DNA from: Planctomycetota bacterium
GTDB taxonomy: Bacteria; Planctomycetota; UBA11346
Assembly: GCA_013816645.1 (NCBI GenBank)
Contig: JACDEC010000003.1
Span: 1-19,361, forward strand
Direction: 5' to 3'
DNA: 19,361 nt
The translations under genes and the position numbers were made by a program. Numbering within the stretch: the first letter of the stretch is position 1; each line of letters opens with the position of its first letter. The notes below the pieces were generated by a model that saw only the letters and a list, made by a program, of their open reading frames with translations, had not been told where the DNA came from and did no database searches. Below are positions 8,301 through 15,709 of this stretch, piece by piece.

Positions 8301-9304
8301 ATCTCGATATCGTCGCCAGGGTCGGCGCGCGCGCCGCCCTCGAGATCGTCGTACCGGTCACGGTCGCCGATGGATCGCTGACCATCTCCCTGCGCACCGA
8401 CGTCGATAACGCGACGATCGCGGGCATCGTCGTCCTCCCCGCCACCGCTCCGCCCACCACCGCGGAGACGGTCCAGACACCGGTCGCGGGGATCATCGCC
8501 ATCAATGCCGGCGGGCCCGCCTACACCGCGCCGAACGGCACCCCGTACCGCGCCGACCAGTACGTGACCGGCGGCGGGACTTACGCGATCGCGGCCACCG
8601 CGATCGCCGGCACCGAGGCGGATCCGCTCTACTGCAGCGAGCGCAACGGCGCCTGCACCTACGCCATCCCGGTCGCCAACGGGTCGTACACGCTGCGCCT
8701 GCAGTTCGCGGAAATCCACTGGACCGCTCCAGGCAAGCGGGTGTTCGACGTGCTCGTCGAAGGCCAGGAGCGCATCGCCAACCTCGATATCTTCGCCAAA
8801 GTCGGCGGGCGCGCGGCTTACGACGAGGTGCTGCCGCTGACCGTCGCCCACGGTTCGCTGACCATCACCCTGCGCAGCGACATCGACAACGCCAAGCTCT
8901 CGGGCATCGTCGTGAGCCCGGCGACCGCGGTGACCAGCGGACCGACCGTCTCCAGCTTCACCCTGATCAACGCGGTGACCAACCTGCCGGTCCCGGGCCA
9001 CGACCCGATGACCCCGGGAGCGGTGATCGACACCTCGGCGATCGGAACCACTCAACTCAACCTGCGCGCCAACGCCACCGGCGCCGTCCGGGTGAACTTT
9101 GGGCTCGATGGGAACGGGGCCTATGCGACGGAAGGAACCGCCCCGTACGCCCTGGCGCACGACGACGCAGGCGACTACCGCGCCTGGGACCTGGGAGCCG
9201 GCGGCCACACTGTCACCGCCACGCCGGTCTCTGCGACGGGCACGGTCGGACCGGCAGCCACGATCTCCTTCACGCTCGTGGTCGCTCCGGTCGGTGCCGG
9301 CTGA
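5372..9304 (+). CDS. Secreted multidomain protein: IPT-like, pectate-lyase-like beta-helix, Ig-like, two malectin domains
   Basis: 1310 residues with a Sec signal peptide MPTRLLLLVLIAASASA (cleavage likely after residue 17). Order: IPT/TIG-like beta region (about 18-200); Pectate_lyase_3-type right-handed beta-helix entered by LKAVGDGVANDYAAIQQAVD (about 229 to 700) and rich in N/G/D ladder turns; a bacterial Ig-like domain starting APAVQVTSPTAGTTV (about 775-868); two malectin domains (about 877-1025 and 1037-1187), each with IAINAGG, ADQYVTGG and RVFDVLVEGQ; and a C-terminal beta domain (VSSFTLINAVTNLPV... to GDYRAWDLGAGGHTVTATP) of a kind often found after such modules. Malectin and Ig modules usually bind glycans or serve as spacers, so the likely role is binding or cleaving an extracellular polysaccharide; catalytic residues cannot be assigned by eye. 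There is no LPXTG, PEP-CTERM or C-terminal anchor. The gene has its own leader and a GTCATAAA element like the sigma operon, and ends convergently with tssA. Confidence 0.9.
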   Translation: MPTRLLLLVLIAASASAADPYIFHASASARPGDAINVQGSFGTGATAWLSVGTSTNAIALPTLVQSNGHITARLPTNIGLDLYQLWVQDGGARSRSMWINRARGMHFDSPEAGPGTSLRIFGRDLTLAGGATSVRFVPRGQTASTDAIVDQIRSTAYALTITAPSNLQPGTTYDVHVSNGRGGAAGETRVERSVLAIAAGTDYFQLGVPWAAKLNFHGNVYNVKTDGRLSLKAVGDGVANDYAAIQQAVDRASAAGGGIVYLPAGQYKMVLSASGGLYMRDRVVLQGAGKGQTFLRYGYGQGGDGRWCMIWGGKQNGLADLTMSNADTTGQFYNTMTGQGTELFLKRITWEINRGSWLWLANSDKMVVADSGFIQGVDDIAGYHGPVQFNGCKNVVMQRNNFTYAVDGLNMGHVRDSVIENNNIYRDGAARWPVSLNLCNHVLILNFAENVAVTGNLFKVINGPSQNINDGESIISEGGGPDRVDEDRGIVSSATATTVVDTSKNWGAYRMRPVVAIVHGTGMGQWRSITSRSGGTLNVDRAWDVIPTAGSRYAIFNWGSRNWLVQGNRFEGNRRGITLYQNATLDVAIVGNNLLNSGSIDLSPWQQATAYGDRSNHLVPMYDVQIIGNTVANTDNSNGAFIGVHTVQPKDPRTFGTSVIGIEMRGNTLTAGIPNVPAVVDANFPEGFLNDVLYQPLGSNYIDEGIPGVLGTIIQDNHAINTAYAVHLNTASYDTVIIDMRRTNAPNALKDHAFPGVSHASVRTVTITGTTVPANQAPAVQVTSPTAGTTVTAGTTLTVQANASDADGAISTVECLIDGVVIGQRTVAPWTWTHTATSGTHTVWARATDDRGAITTSTAISFSASAPTTSPTQPTQPVAGVIAINAGGGAWTAPDGTVYSADQYVTGGSTYAISATAIANTDGDALYHSERFGACTYAIPVANGSYSLRLQFAELYWTAPGQRVFDVLVEGQQRIADLDIVARVGARAALEIVVPVTVADGSLTISLRTDVDNATIAGIVVLPATAPPTTAETVQTPVAGIIAINAGGPAYTAPNGTPYRADQYVTGGGTYAIAATAIAGTEADPLYCSERNGACTYAIPVANGSYTLRLQFAEIHWTAPGKRVFDVLVEGQERIANLDIFAKVGGRAAYDEVLPLTVAHGSLTITLRSDIDNAKLSGIVVSPATAVTSGPTVSSFTLINAVTNLPVPGHDPMTPGAVIDTSAIGTTQLNLRANATGAVRVNFGLDGNGAYATEGTAPYALAHDDAGDYRAWDLGAGGHTVTATPVSATGTVGPAATISFTLVVAPVGAG
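8000..8930 (+). repeat. Tandem malectin-domain duplication, exact 480-base period
   Basis: Unit 1 (about 8000-8450) and unit 2 (about 8480-8930) stay in exact 480-base register across the landmarks checked (CCGGTCGC at 8000 and 8480; GCCTGCACCTACGC at 8171 and 8651; CTGCGCCTGCAGTTCGC at 8213 and 8693), with no net indel. High DNA similarity suggests a more recent duplication than that in the FecR-type gene, or repeated gene conversion. Confidence 0.9.
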
Positions 9305-9336
9305 ACGCAGCAGTCGGCATGCAGTGCGGCGCCGCG

Positions 9337-9362
9337 CGCCCGTCCCGCTCGCGGGGCGGGCG
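9337..9362. terminator. Strong hairpin between convergent secreted gene and tssA
   Basis: CGCCCGTCCCG (9337-9347) pairs with CGGGGCGGGCG (9352-9362) over 11 bp with one G-T wobble and a 4-base loop. It lies between the stop at 9304 (+ strand) and the stop at 9387 (minus strand), where a bidirectional terminator is expected. Only two T follow, so classic intrinsic termination is not certain. Confidence 0.65.
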
Positions 9363-9386
9363 TTCGGCGTTGGCCCGGACTTCGCT

Positions 9387-10268
9387 TCAGCCGTCGCGGG
9401 ATTCGGGTGGGCGCAGGCCCAACGACTGCCACAGCTCGTTCTGCGCCTGGGCGTTGTTGGCGAGCAGGTCGCGGAACACCTCCTGGAACGACATCCCGCT
9501 CCAGTGGACCGCGCGCTGGACCAGGAAGCCGACCGGCCCATGCGGTTCGCTGCGTTGGAACCAGTCTGCGACCTCGCGCAGGCGGCGGATCGCCTCGTCG
9601 CGGTCGGCGATCGCACCGGCGGGCATGCTCGGACGGGGACGATCGGTTCGGGTTGTGTTCACGTAGTCCTCGATCGGCTGGTCGGTCTGGGCCTGCACCT
9701 CGGCCTGGGCTATCCCGTCGGCTTGGGCCATCTCGGCGGCACGGACGAGCGCGCGGCGCAGGCCCGAGAGTCCGCAATCGTCATCCTCGAAGCGTCCAGC
9801 CGCGAAGGCGATGATAGCGTCGACGATGGCGCGGCATTCGGCGAGCTTGGCCGGGTCCGCGGCCAGCCCCGGCGCCAGCGGTTCGATGCCGTCGCCGAGC
9901 CATTGCAGGGCGGCGCGGCGCGCGCGCACCCGGGCGAGCAGGGGGAAGCAGCTGTCCCAGAACGTGGCGAGGAGATCGCGCACCAGGCCGAGCCCATCGC
10001 GAAGGCCGGCTGGTCCGCGCAACTGGAACCAGGCCCGGGCCAGGTACACGGCGACCAGGACGTCCTTCGAGCGGCGCGTCAGGATCGCCGTCGCATCGAC
10101 TTCGATCTGCGACCAGTCGACTGCGCCGCCGGTCAACGAGCCGAGCTTGCCGAGCTGCTCCTCGAGGCGGAGGAATTCTGCATCATAGCGCGCTGACTCG
10201 CCGGATGGCTGAGCGGCGTTGATCGGGGTGGTGGCGATGCTCACCTGGGCGGGGGCTGGGGCGTTCAC
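9387..10268 (-). CDS. tssA: Type VI secretion protein TssA (short form)
   Basis: TssA/ImpA family protein; the family primes assembly of the T6SS tail at the baseplate and caps the growing sheath in the cytoplasm. 293 residues from a GTG start that overlaps the tssM stop by 4 bases (GTGA). The ImpA N-terminal domain covers about residues 28-135: SARYDAEFLRLEEQL, DWSQIEVDATAIL, then VYLARAWFQLRGPAGL and FWDSCFPLLARVRARRAALQWL. A low-complexity linker (about 195-230) leads to a C-terminal region with ADWFQRSEPHGPVGFLVQRA and SFQEVFRDLL, seen in many TssA tails. At 293 residues it is shorter than the commonly studied TssA proteins, which makes the N-domain plus short C-tail architecture notable. 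It is the last gene of the minus-strand operon. The family call is firm; the subclass is not settled. Confidence 0.9.
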   Translation of the reverse strand: MNAPAPAQVSIATTPINAAQPSGESARYDAEFLRLEEQLGKLGSLTGGAVDWSQIEVDATAILTRRSKDVLVAVYLARAWFQLRGPAGLRDGLGLVRDLLATFWDSCFPLLARVRARRAALQWLGDGIEPLAPGLAADPAKLAECRAIVDAIIAFAAGRFEDDDCGLSGLRRALVRAAEMAQADGIAQAEVQAQTDQPIEDYVNTTRTDRPRPSMPAGAIADRDEAIRRLREVADWFQRSEPHGPVGFLVQRAVHWSGMSFQEVFRDLLANNAQAQNELWQSLGLRPPESRDG

Positions 10269-13200
10269 CGTGGCTCGTCCCTCGTGGTCGCTGCATCGAC
10301 GATGCGATCGGGCACGACGAATCCGCTGAACAGGTCGCCGACGATCGCCCGGTCGAGTCCGCCCGGTTCGAGCATCAGGCAGGCCTTGAACTCGACGTTG
10401 CTGCCGGCGGCCTTGCCTTCGAACGGCCAGGTGAAGAGGTAGCTGCCGTTGGCCTGGACCTTGGCGTCCCCATCGCGCAGCAGGCGCAGCAGGGCCCAAT
10501 CCTGCTTGGCGTATTCGCGGGTCTTCCACTGGTCGGTGACCACGCGGATCGAGACCTTCGCGCTCGGCGCATCGTTCTGCTTGAGCGCGGTCTGGAAGCG
10601 CGCGTCCGGACGGTCCCAGAGGCCGAGCGACTGGGCCCCGAACGACAGGTTCAGGTCTTCGACACCTTCGCGTTGCATGAGCACCACGGCGAAGGGCGCG
10701 TGCACCGTCTCGCTGTTGCCGGCGAAGAACAGGTCGCGGATGTCCTTGGCGCGCTTGAGCGCTGCTTCGTAGGCGGTCGACAGGGTCAGGGCGGGGCGGC
10801 CGATCACCTGGACCGCGCGCAGGTCTTCGATCGGGCGGATCGAACTCCAGACCCATCCCGACACCGGATTGAACATCTTGGCGAAATCGCCGAGCGCGAC
10901 TTCGCGCACGGCCTGGGAGTCGAAGGGGAAGCTGCCGGCATGCTGCGCGGTGAACGGCCGGTGCACACGATCGACCCACACCGCCTGCTGCTCGAGCCCG
11001 AGCTCGCGATCGAGCGGAGCGAACAAGCTGTGCAGCACGCTGTTGAGTCCCTGGTGCACGGCTGCGCGCTTCTCGGCGGGCTGGATGCCGCCGATCGCAT
11101 CGCCGATGCGGGCCGAGGCCGCATTGAAGCGTTCGGCCAGCTCCTTGAGGTGCTTGGGGTCGGTCGCACGACGCCCGGCCTCGGTGGCGGCCAGGAACTT
11201 CTGCGCGTCCTTGCGCAGTTCGGCGACGGCCTGCAGGCAGGGGTCGACCCAGTCGGTGCTCTCGCCGAAGGCGAAGAGTTGGGCGCCCGAGGTGCGCAGC
11301 GAGAGGCCTTTCCACGCTGCCTTGATGAATGAGCGGTAGGGCGAGTCGGCGCTAGTGAGGCGCAGGATGTGGTCGGGCACGTCGCGGAAGTCGTGCAGCC
11401 CGGCGGCGCGGCTGCTGGCGATCAGACTGAGCCAATGGCGATCGTGGTCGGCGGCGAACAGCTCGGCGAGGCGCCGGTTGATCTCGTCGCGCCCTTTGCG
11501 GATGCCGAGATCGGCGAGCGTACGCGCCAGCGCTTCGGACTTCTCGCCCAGGGCCGATTCGACGGCGTCGTCCCAGCCGGCCTGGGTGAAGGCTTGCGGG
11601 AACTCGTGCCCTGCTGTGAGCACCGCGGAATCGGCGCCCGAGATCAGCGCGGTCGCGCGCATGGTCGGGAACTGGCCCTGGACCGAGCGCATCGCGTCAT
11701 CGTAGCCCTGGCGGATCCAGATGGTTTCGCCGAGCAAGCGGTTCACCCGCTCGATGAGCTGCTCGTCGCAGGGCAGGTTCCAGTGCGCGCCGAGCAGGTC
11801 GGCGAGCAGCGGCAGTTGGCGCTTGGCCAGGACTTCGGTCTGGAAGTCGGTCGGCTTGCCGCCGACGTCGACGGCGCGGAACCAGCGGCGTTGCTCGTAG
11901 AGCGCCCGCTCGAGCACCGGCGCCGAGGAGGCGACCTTGCCGCCGAGCATCTGGTAGGCGCGATAGAGCTCGAAGAGCCGGTTGTGCGCGCCGTCGCCGC
12001 CCTCCGCGCCGGTTTCCAGTCGCTGGAGATCCGCGCGGACCTGTTCGGCGCAGGCATCGAGCAGGACCAGGCGCAGGCGGCGGAAGTACAGGGTGCCCAC
12101 GCCATCGACCACCGGCCCCAGGCGATGATGGTCGCCGCGCACCAGCCTGCCGAGCTGCTCGCCGAGCTTGTCGAGCGCGGCGAGGTTCTGCGGCGCGTCG
12201 TTCGGGTTGGCGCGCTCGACGGTGATCACCTCGTGCGCCGGATTGCGCGTGCCCTCGATCAAGGCCATCGAGCGGACCGCCGAGGCGACGATGGCGACGA
12301 TGGTCATCGCGCCGAGCAGCGGCACGACCACCAGGCAGGCGAAGCGCAGGTGCTTCGCAGCGGCTTGCGCCCGCCGCGTGGGTCGCGCCAAGGCGCGGTC
12401 GCCGATCACCACCCGCGCCATCAGGTTGCGCAGGAAGAATCCGATGCGGGCGTCCGCCCGGGTGTTCACCGCCGCGGTCGAGGTCAGTCCAGAACCGGTG
12501 ATGAACACGCTGGCGTCGATCGCCACCGGCAGCTTGGACGCCAGGGGAGCGCGCGTCGAGTTGCCGCCCGAGGGGGTCGTCGGGTGGGGGCTGCCGGGAG
12601 GCGGGTGGAAGCAGCTGGTGAAATACACGCCGCGCGCGGCCGAGCTTTCGCGCAGGTGGTTGGGCTTGAGCAGGGTGGCGAGGAAATCCTGGGTCCACTT
12701 CTGCGCGGCGTTGAACTGGATCGGGAACTGGAAGAGCTTGCGCTGCGCATCGTCATCGGCGCAGCGCCCCAGCGCCGCCAGGCGACGGCATTGCAGGGCT
12801 GTCGCCAGGCGGCGCGCCTCATCCGGGCAGGTGACCGCGGCGTCGAACGGCCGACCCGGAGCCCACGGCAGGGTGTAACCCCAGACCTGGTCCTTGTCCT
12901 CGCGGTTGATGTCGGCGAAGAAATTCTTGAAGCCGCCGAGCTGGTCGCATTTGGTGAACACCACGTAGACCGGCAGGACCACGCCGAGTTCGGCGGTCAA
13001 CTCGTCGAGCCGATCGCGCAGCGCCTGGGCTTCGGCGGCGATCGCCGCTTCGCCCTTCTTGAGCAGATCGCCGATCCCCACGCAGGCGATCACGCCGTTG
13101 AGCGGCTGTTGCCGGCGCGCCGAGCGGATCAGGCGCAGCAGGGTCAGCCACTCCGGCATCGCCTTCGGTTCGGAGACGAAACGGCCAGCGGTGTCGATGA

Positions 13201-13654
13201 CCAGCGCGTCCTCGTTGCGCCACCATTCGAAGGTGGCCGTCGGTTTGGGATCGCTGCCGCCGGGACGCCCGCCGGACAGGCTGGCGAACCCGACGCCCCC
13301 GTCCTGGATGAGGCTGGTCTTGCCGACCCCAGTCGGACCGAGCGCGAGGTACCAGGGCTGGGCGAGCGTCGCAGCGGTGAGGTTGCGCGCTTCGAGCGCT
13401 GCCATGGCTTCGCGCCACTGGTGCTCGATCAGGCGGCGACCAGCTTTGGATGCGGCGTCCAGCGCCCCTCCGCGCCGTCGGCGATCAGTTAGGGCGCGCA
13501 GCGCGGGGGGACCGATCCAGGTGATCCCGATCACGATGGCCGCGGCCATGCTCAGCCAGGCGCGGGTGGAGATTTCGGCGCGCTGCAGGTCGCCGATCAC
13601 CCAGATCAACAGCAGGACGAAGGCCAGGATGATCGCGGGGAGCCAGCGGCGCAT
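10265..13654 (-). CDS. tssM: Type VI secretion inner-membrane protein TssM (IcmF)
   Basis: Core of the T6SS membrane complex, spanning the inner membrane and reaching TssJ in the periplasm. 1129 residues. Two N-terminal transmembrane helices (about 6-21 and 33-53) flank a short loop. A cytoplasmic NTPase-like domain follows, with Walker A GPTGVGKTS at 106-114, a Walker B-like LVIDTAG at 151-157 and a G-protein-like FTKCDQ at 233-238. A third helix lies at about 438-460 (FACLVVVPLLGAMTIVAIV), after which the large periplasmic part runs to the C terminus and includes FDSQAVREVALGDFAKMFNP and a beta-rich tail near SYLFTWPFEGKAAGSNVEF. Walker A is intact, which is not the case in all TssM proteins. 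The start is supported by AGGA 6 bases upstream, overlapping the tssL stop codon. The 4-base overlap with tssA shows coupling. Length and topology fit an intact protein. Confidence 0.95.
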   Translation of the reverse strand: MRRWLPAIILAFVLLLIWVIGDLQRAEISTRAWLSMAAAIVIGITWIGPPALRALTDRRRRGGALDAASKAGRRLIEHQWREAMAALEARNLTAATLAQPWYLALGPTGVGKTSLIQDGGVGFASLSGGRPGGSDPKPTATFEWWRNEDALVIDTAGRFVSEPKAMPEWLTLLRLIRSARRQQPLNGVIACVGIGDLLKKGEAAIAAEAQALRDRLDELTAELGVVLPVYVVFTKCDQLGGFKNFFADINREDKDQVWGYTLPWAPGRPFDAAVTCPDEARRLATALQCRRLAALGRCADDDAQRKLFQFPIQFNAAQKWTQDFLATLLKPNHLRESSAARGVYFTSCFHPPPGSPHPTTPSGGNSTRAPLASKLPVAIDASVFITGSGLTSTAAVNTRADARIGFFLRNLMARVVIGDRALARPTRRAQAAAKHLRFACLVVVPLLGAMTIVAIVASAVRSMALIEGTRNPAHEVITVERANPNDAPQNLAALDKLGEQLGRLVRGDHHRLGPVVDGVGTLYFRRLRLVLLDACAEQVRADLQRLETGAEGGDGAHNRLFELYRAYQMLGGKVASSAPVLERALYEQRRWFRAVDVGGKPTDFQTEVLAKRQLPLLADLLGAHWNLPCDEQLIERVNRLLGETIWIRQGYDDAMRSVQGQFPTMRATALISGADSAVLTAGHEFPQAFTQAGWDDAVESALGEKSEALARTLADLGIRKGRDEINRRLAELFAADHDRHWLSLIASSRAAGLHDFRDVPDHILRLTSADSPYRSFIKAAWKGLSLRTSGAQLFAFGESTDWVDPCLQAVAELRKDAQKFLAATEAGRRATDPKHLKELAERFNAASARIGDAIGGIQPAEKRAAVHQGLNSVLHSLFAPLDRELGLEQQAVWVDRVHRPFTAQHAGSFPFDSQAVREVALGDFAKMFNPVSGWVWSSIRPIEDLRAVQVIGRPALTLSTAYEAALKRAKDIRDLFFAGNSETVHAPFAVVLMQREGVEDLNLSFGAQSLGLWDRPDARFQTALKQNDAPSAKVSIRVVTDQWKTREYAKQDWALLRLLRDGDAKVQANGSYLFTWPFEGKAAGSNVEFKACLMLEPGGLDRAIVGDLFSGFVVPDRIVDAATTRDEPR

Positions 13655-13663
13655 CGATCGTCC

Positions 13664-14353
13664 TCAGCGTGCCGGGAAATCGCGGGCGAAGGCATCGACG
13701 GAGCTGCCGAGCCACGCATACATCGCCACGTAGATCAGGCACACCCCGGCGATCACGCCGAGCGGAACCGCCCACACCGGCACGCCCTTCCAGCGCCAGG
13801 CGTCGGCGATAGGCGCCGCCTCGCCGCTCGGCGTCCAATGCGGGGAGAGCTGACCAGGCAGGTACGCGCGGGCGCTGCCGACCTCGGCCGCGAGCTGATC
13901 GATGAGCAGTCGGCGGCGTTCGCGGCCGCGATCGTCGCCGAGCTTGCCGGTGAAGCCGAGGGACAGGCAGAGGTGGTAGACCTCGAGCACATCGGCCTTG
14001 GCGGGATGCGAGCCGTGGCGATAGGCCTCGAGCCGGGTGTAGAAATCCTCGCCGGCGGAGAAGCTGTCGAAGTGCTTGAGCTGCAGTGGATTGGTCAGCC
14101 AGGCTTCGCGGATCTTCAGGTTCGAGCTGAGGATCCGCTCGTCGATCAGCGCGACGAACGCGTACTTGGCCGCGTCGACGTGCTCGGGCGCGGTCCCAGC
14201 GCGCTGCGCCTTGGTGACGAACTCACCGAGCAGGTGGTCGCACTTCAGGCGCAACGCCTCGGCGTCATCGGGAGCCGGGGCTTGCGACAGCGAGCACACG
14301 AGCTTGACCAGCTCGACGCCCAGATCGGCTGGGTTGGCGACGGCGACGGCCAT
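13664..14353 (-). CDS. tssL: Type VI secretion inner-membrane protein TssL (DotU)
   Basis: DotU-family protein that joins TssM in the membrane complex and contacts the baseplate through TssK. 229 residues: a cytoplasmic helical domain (1-190) and one C-terminal membrane anchor (about 191-214, VPVWAVPLGVIAGVCLIYVA). Family motifs seen are YAFVALIDERIL (64-75), the W-x-x-N-x-L segment AWLTNPLQLKHF (84-95) and LCLSLGFTGKL (128-138). There is no peptidoglycan-binding OmpA domain after the anchor, so cell-wall attachment would have to come from another protein. The ATG follows the tssK stop after only three bases; AAGGA within the last tssK codons is a suitable ribosome site, implying coupled translation. 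The stop is 9 bases before the tssM start. Confidence 0.95.
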   Translation of the reverse strand: MAVAVANPADLGVELVKLVCSLSQAPAPDDAEALRLKCDHLLGEFVTKAQRAGTAPEHVDAAKYAFVALIDERILSSNLKIREAWLTNPLQLKHFDSFSAGEDFYTRLEAYRHGSHPAKADVLEVYHLCLSLGFTGKLGDDRGRERRRLLIDQLAAEVGSARAYLPGQLSPHWTPSGEAAPIADAWRWKGVPVWAVPLGVIAGVCLIYVAMYAWLGSSVDAFARDFPAR

Positions 14354-14356
14354 CCC

Positions 14357-15703
14357 TCAGTCCTTGATCGCGAGGAACTCGGTCCGCGCGTCGGCGAACT
14401 CGGGCGGCAGGTAGATCGACAGGCTGCGCGTCTTGGTCACGCCGTCCCATTCGGCGCCGGTGCGCTCGAGCTCGAAGTAGGTGCCGCCGGGCTGGGCGGG
14501 GATCTCGCTGGGCGGCACCGCGAGGTAGGTCAGACGTACGCCGGGCAGGGCCTGGGCGATCAGCGCGGCGAGCCGGCCTGAGGACGACACCTTGGCCTTG
14601 TGCGGCACGTCGCGCAGCACGCGCTCGGCCGGCAGCGCGGAGAACACCGAGAGGTAGAGTCGCGCGCCATCGGCCGCATCCGGGATCGCACCGGCCTGCA
14701 CCCGTTCGCTGACCGGTGCCAGGGGGATGGGGATGTAGCGCGTCGGGATGACCGTCTGCAGCAGTCCGCGCAGCCGAGACTCGATGGCGGCGAACGACGC
14801 CATCGGCTCGTCGTGGCGGTAGGACGGCAGGTCGCTGGCCTGACCATCGTCCGAGAAGGTGGCGAGTTGCCCGGCCAGGCTGGCGAGACGGACGAACACC
14901 GCTTCCGGATGGGCCTGCCCGTGGCCGAGCCAGTGCATCAGTTCGGGGATCGCTCCGTTGAGCGTGTGCAGCATCAGGTACGACGCGACCTCGCTGACCG
15001 AGAACTCGACGTGGCCCTGGGTGCGGCTGCGGCGGCCGCGCGCGATCTCGCCCGCGCGACCGACCAGGATCTCGACCACCCGGCGCAGGCTGCCGACCAG
15101 CGCGGGGGCGGCGGCGAGATGCAGGCACGGCGCCACGTAGTCATCGACCAGCGCGAACCCACCGGTCGGATCGCGGCGGATCTCGGCGATCTTGAGCGCG
15201 GCCAGGCCGTCGAGCGATTCGCCCTCGAAGAGCACGCGCAGGTTGAGATCGGCCATCGCGATCTCGCGTGGCTGGCCCGCGGGATGATCGTCCGCGACCT
15301 CGGCCTGACGCCGGCGCCAACGGGTGTGTCGGCCATCGACCTGGCCGGTATCGCTGCTGGCGTGGGCGCCAGGACGTTGCAGCGGCGCCGCGAGCCACAC
15401 GCCGAGGCGTTCGCGCTTGGCGGTGAAGAGCGGCGCGATCGGTCGCGCGGGCGGCAGGTCGTTGGCGTCGGCCACGGCGAAGATCAGTCCGTCGGGCATG
15501 ATGCCGGCGGCGGCGGTCAGCCCGAAATCCTGGCTCGCCAAGGCTCGGGTGTCGACGCCGAGGGTGGTGATGCCCCAGGCCAGCGGCTGCAAGGCCCGGG
15601 TCACCTGGGTCAGTCGGCTGTCGTGCCAACGGTCCCACTGCTGGAAATGTTGCGGGGCGAGGAACATGCCCTCATGCCACAGGACCCGGCCGGCGCGTTC
15701 CAT
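14357..15703 (-). CDS. tssK: Type VI secretion baseplate adaptor TssK
   Basis: TssK connects the baseplate to the TssL/TssM membrane complex; the family protein is a trimer related to phage receptor-binding proteins. 448 residues, the usual length. The N terminus carries the family signature GRVLWHEGMFLAPQHFQQWD (5-24). The middle contains a helical bundle with EFSVSEVASYLMLHTLN and FVRLASLAGQLATF, and the C-terminal domain has RLTYLAVPPSEIPAQPGGTY and ELERTGAEWDGV. One polar, Arg/His-rich stretch near residues 110-145 (GAHASSDTGQVDGRHTRW) looks like a lineage-specific loop. It lies 6 bases after tssJ and 3 bases before tssL, so it sits inside one transcript. Confidence 0.95.
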   Translation of the reverse strand: MERAGRVLWHEGMFLAPQHFQQWDRWHDSRLTQVTRALQPLAWGITTLGVDTRALASQDFGLTAAAGIMPDGLIFAVADANDLPPARPIAPLFTAKRERLGVWLAAPLQRPGAHASSDTGQVDGRHTRWRRRQAEVADDHPAGQPREIAMADLNLRVLFEGESLDGLAALKIAEIRRDPTGGFALVDDYVAPCLHLAAAPALVGSLRRVVEILVGRAGEIARGRRSRTQGHVEFSVSEVASYLMLHTLNGAIPELMHWLGHGQAHPEAVFVRLASLAGQLATFSDDGQASDLPSYRHDEPMASFAAIESRLRGLLQTVIPTRYIPIPLAPVSERVQAGAIPDAADGARLYLSVFSALPAERVLRDVPHKAKVSSSGRLAALIAQALPGVRLTYLAVPPSEIPAQPGGTYFELERTGAEWDGVTKTRSLSIYLPPEFADARTEFLAIKD

Positions 15704-15709
15704 GGCGGC

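Noticed and set aside
7980..8940. CRISPR-like or satellite repeat
   Set aside because: The 480-base repeat is a coding duplication of a malectin domain, with no short regularly spaced repeats or spacers.
10265..10268. Possible frameshift or fusion joining tssM and tssA
   Set aside because: The GTGA overlap is a normal coupled stop/start, and both proteins have complete, family-typical ends.
11369..13492. 707-codon open frame on the + strand inside tssM
   Set aside because: Antisense shadow of a GC-rich gene. The minus-strand frame has clear TssM motifs and membrane helices; the + frame product is repetitive and Arg/Gly/Ala-rich with no family features.
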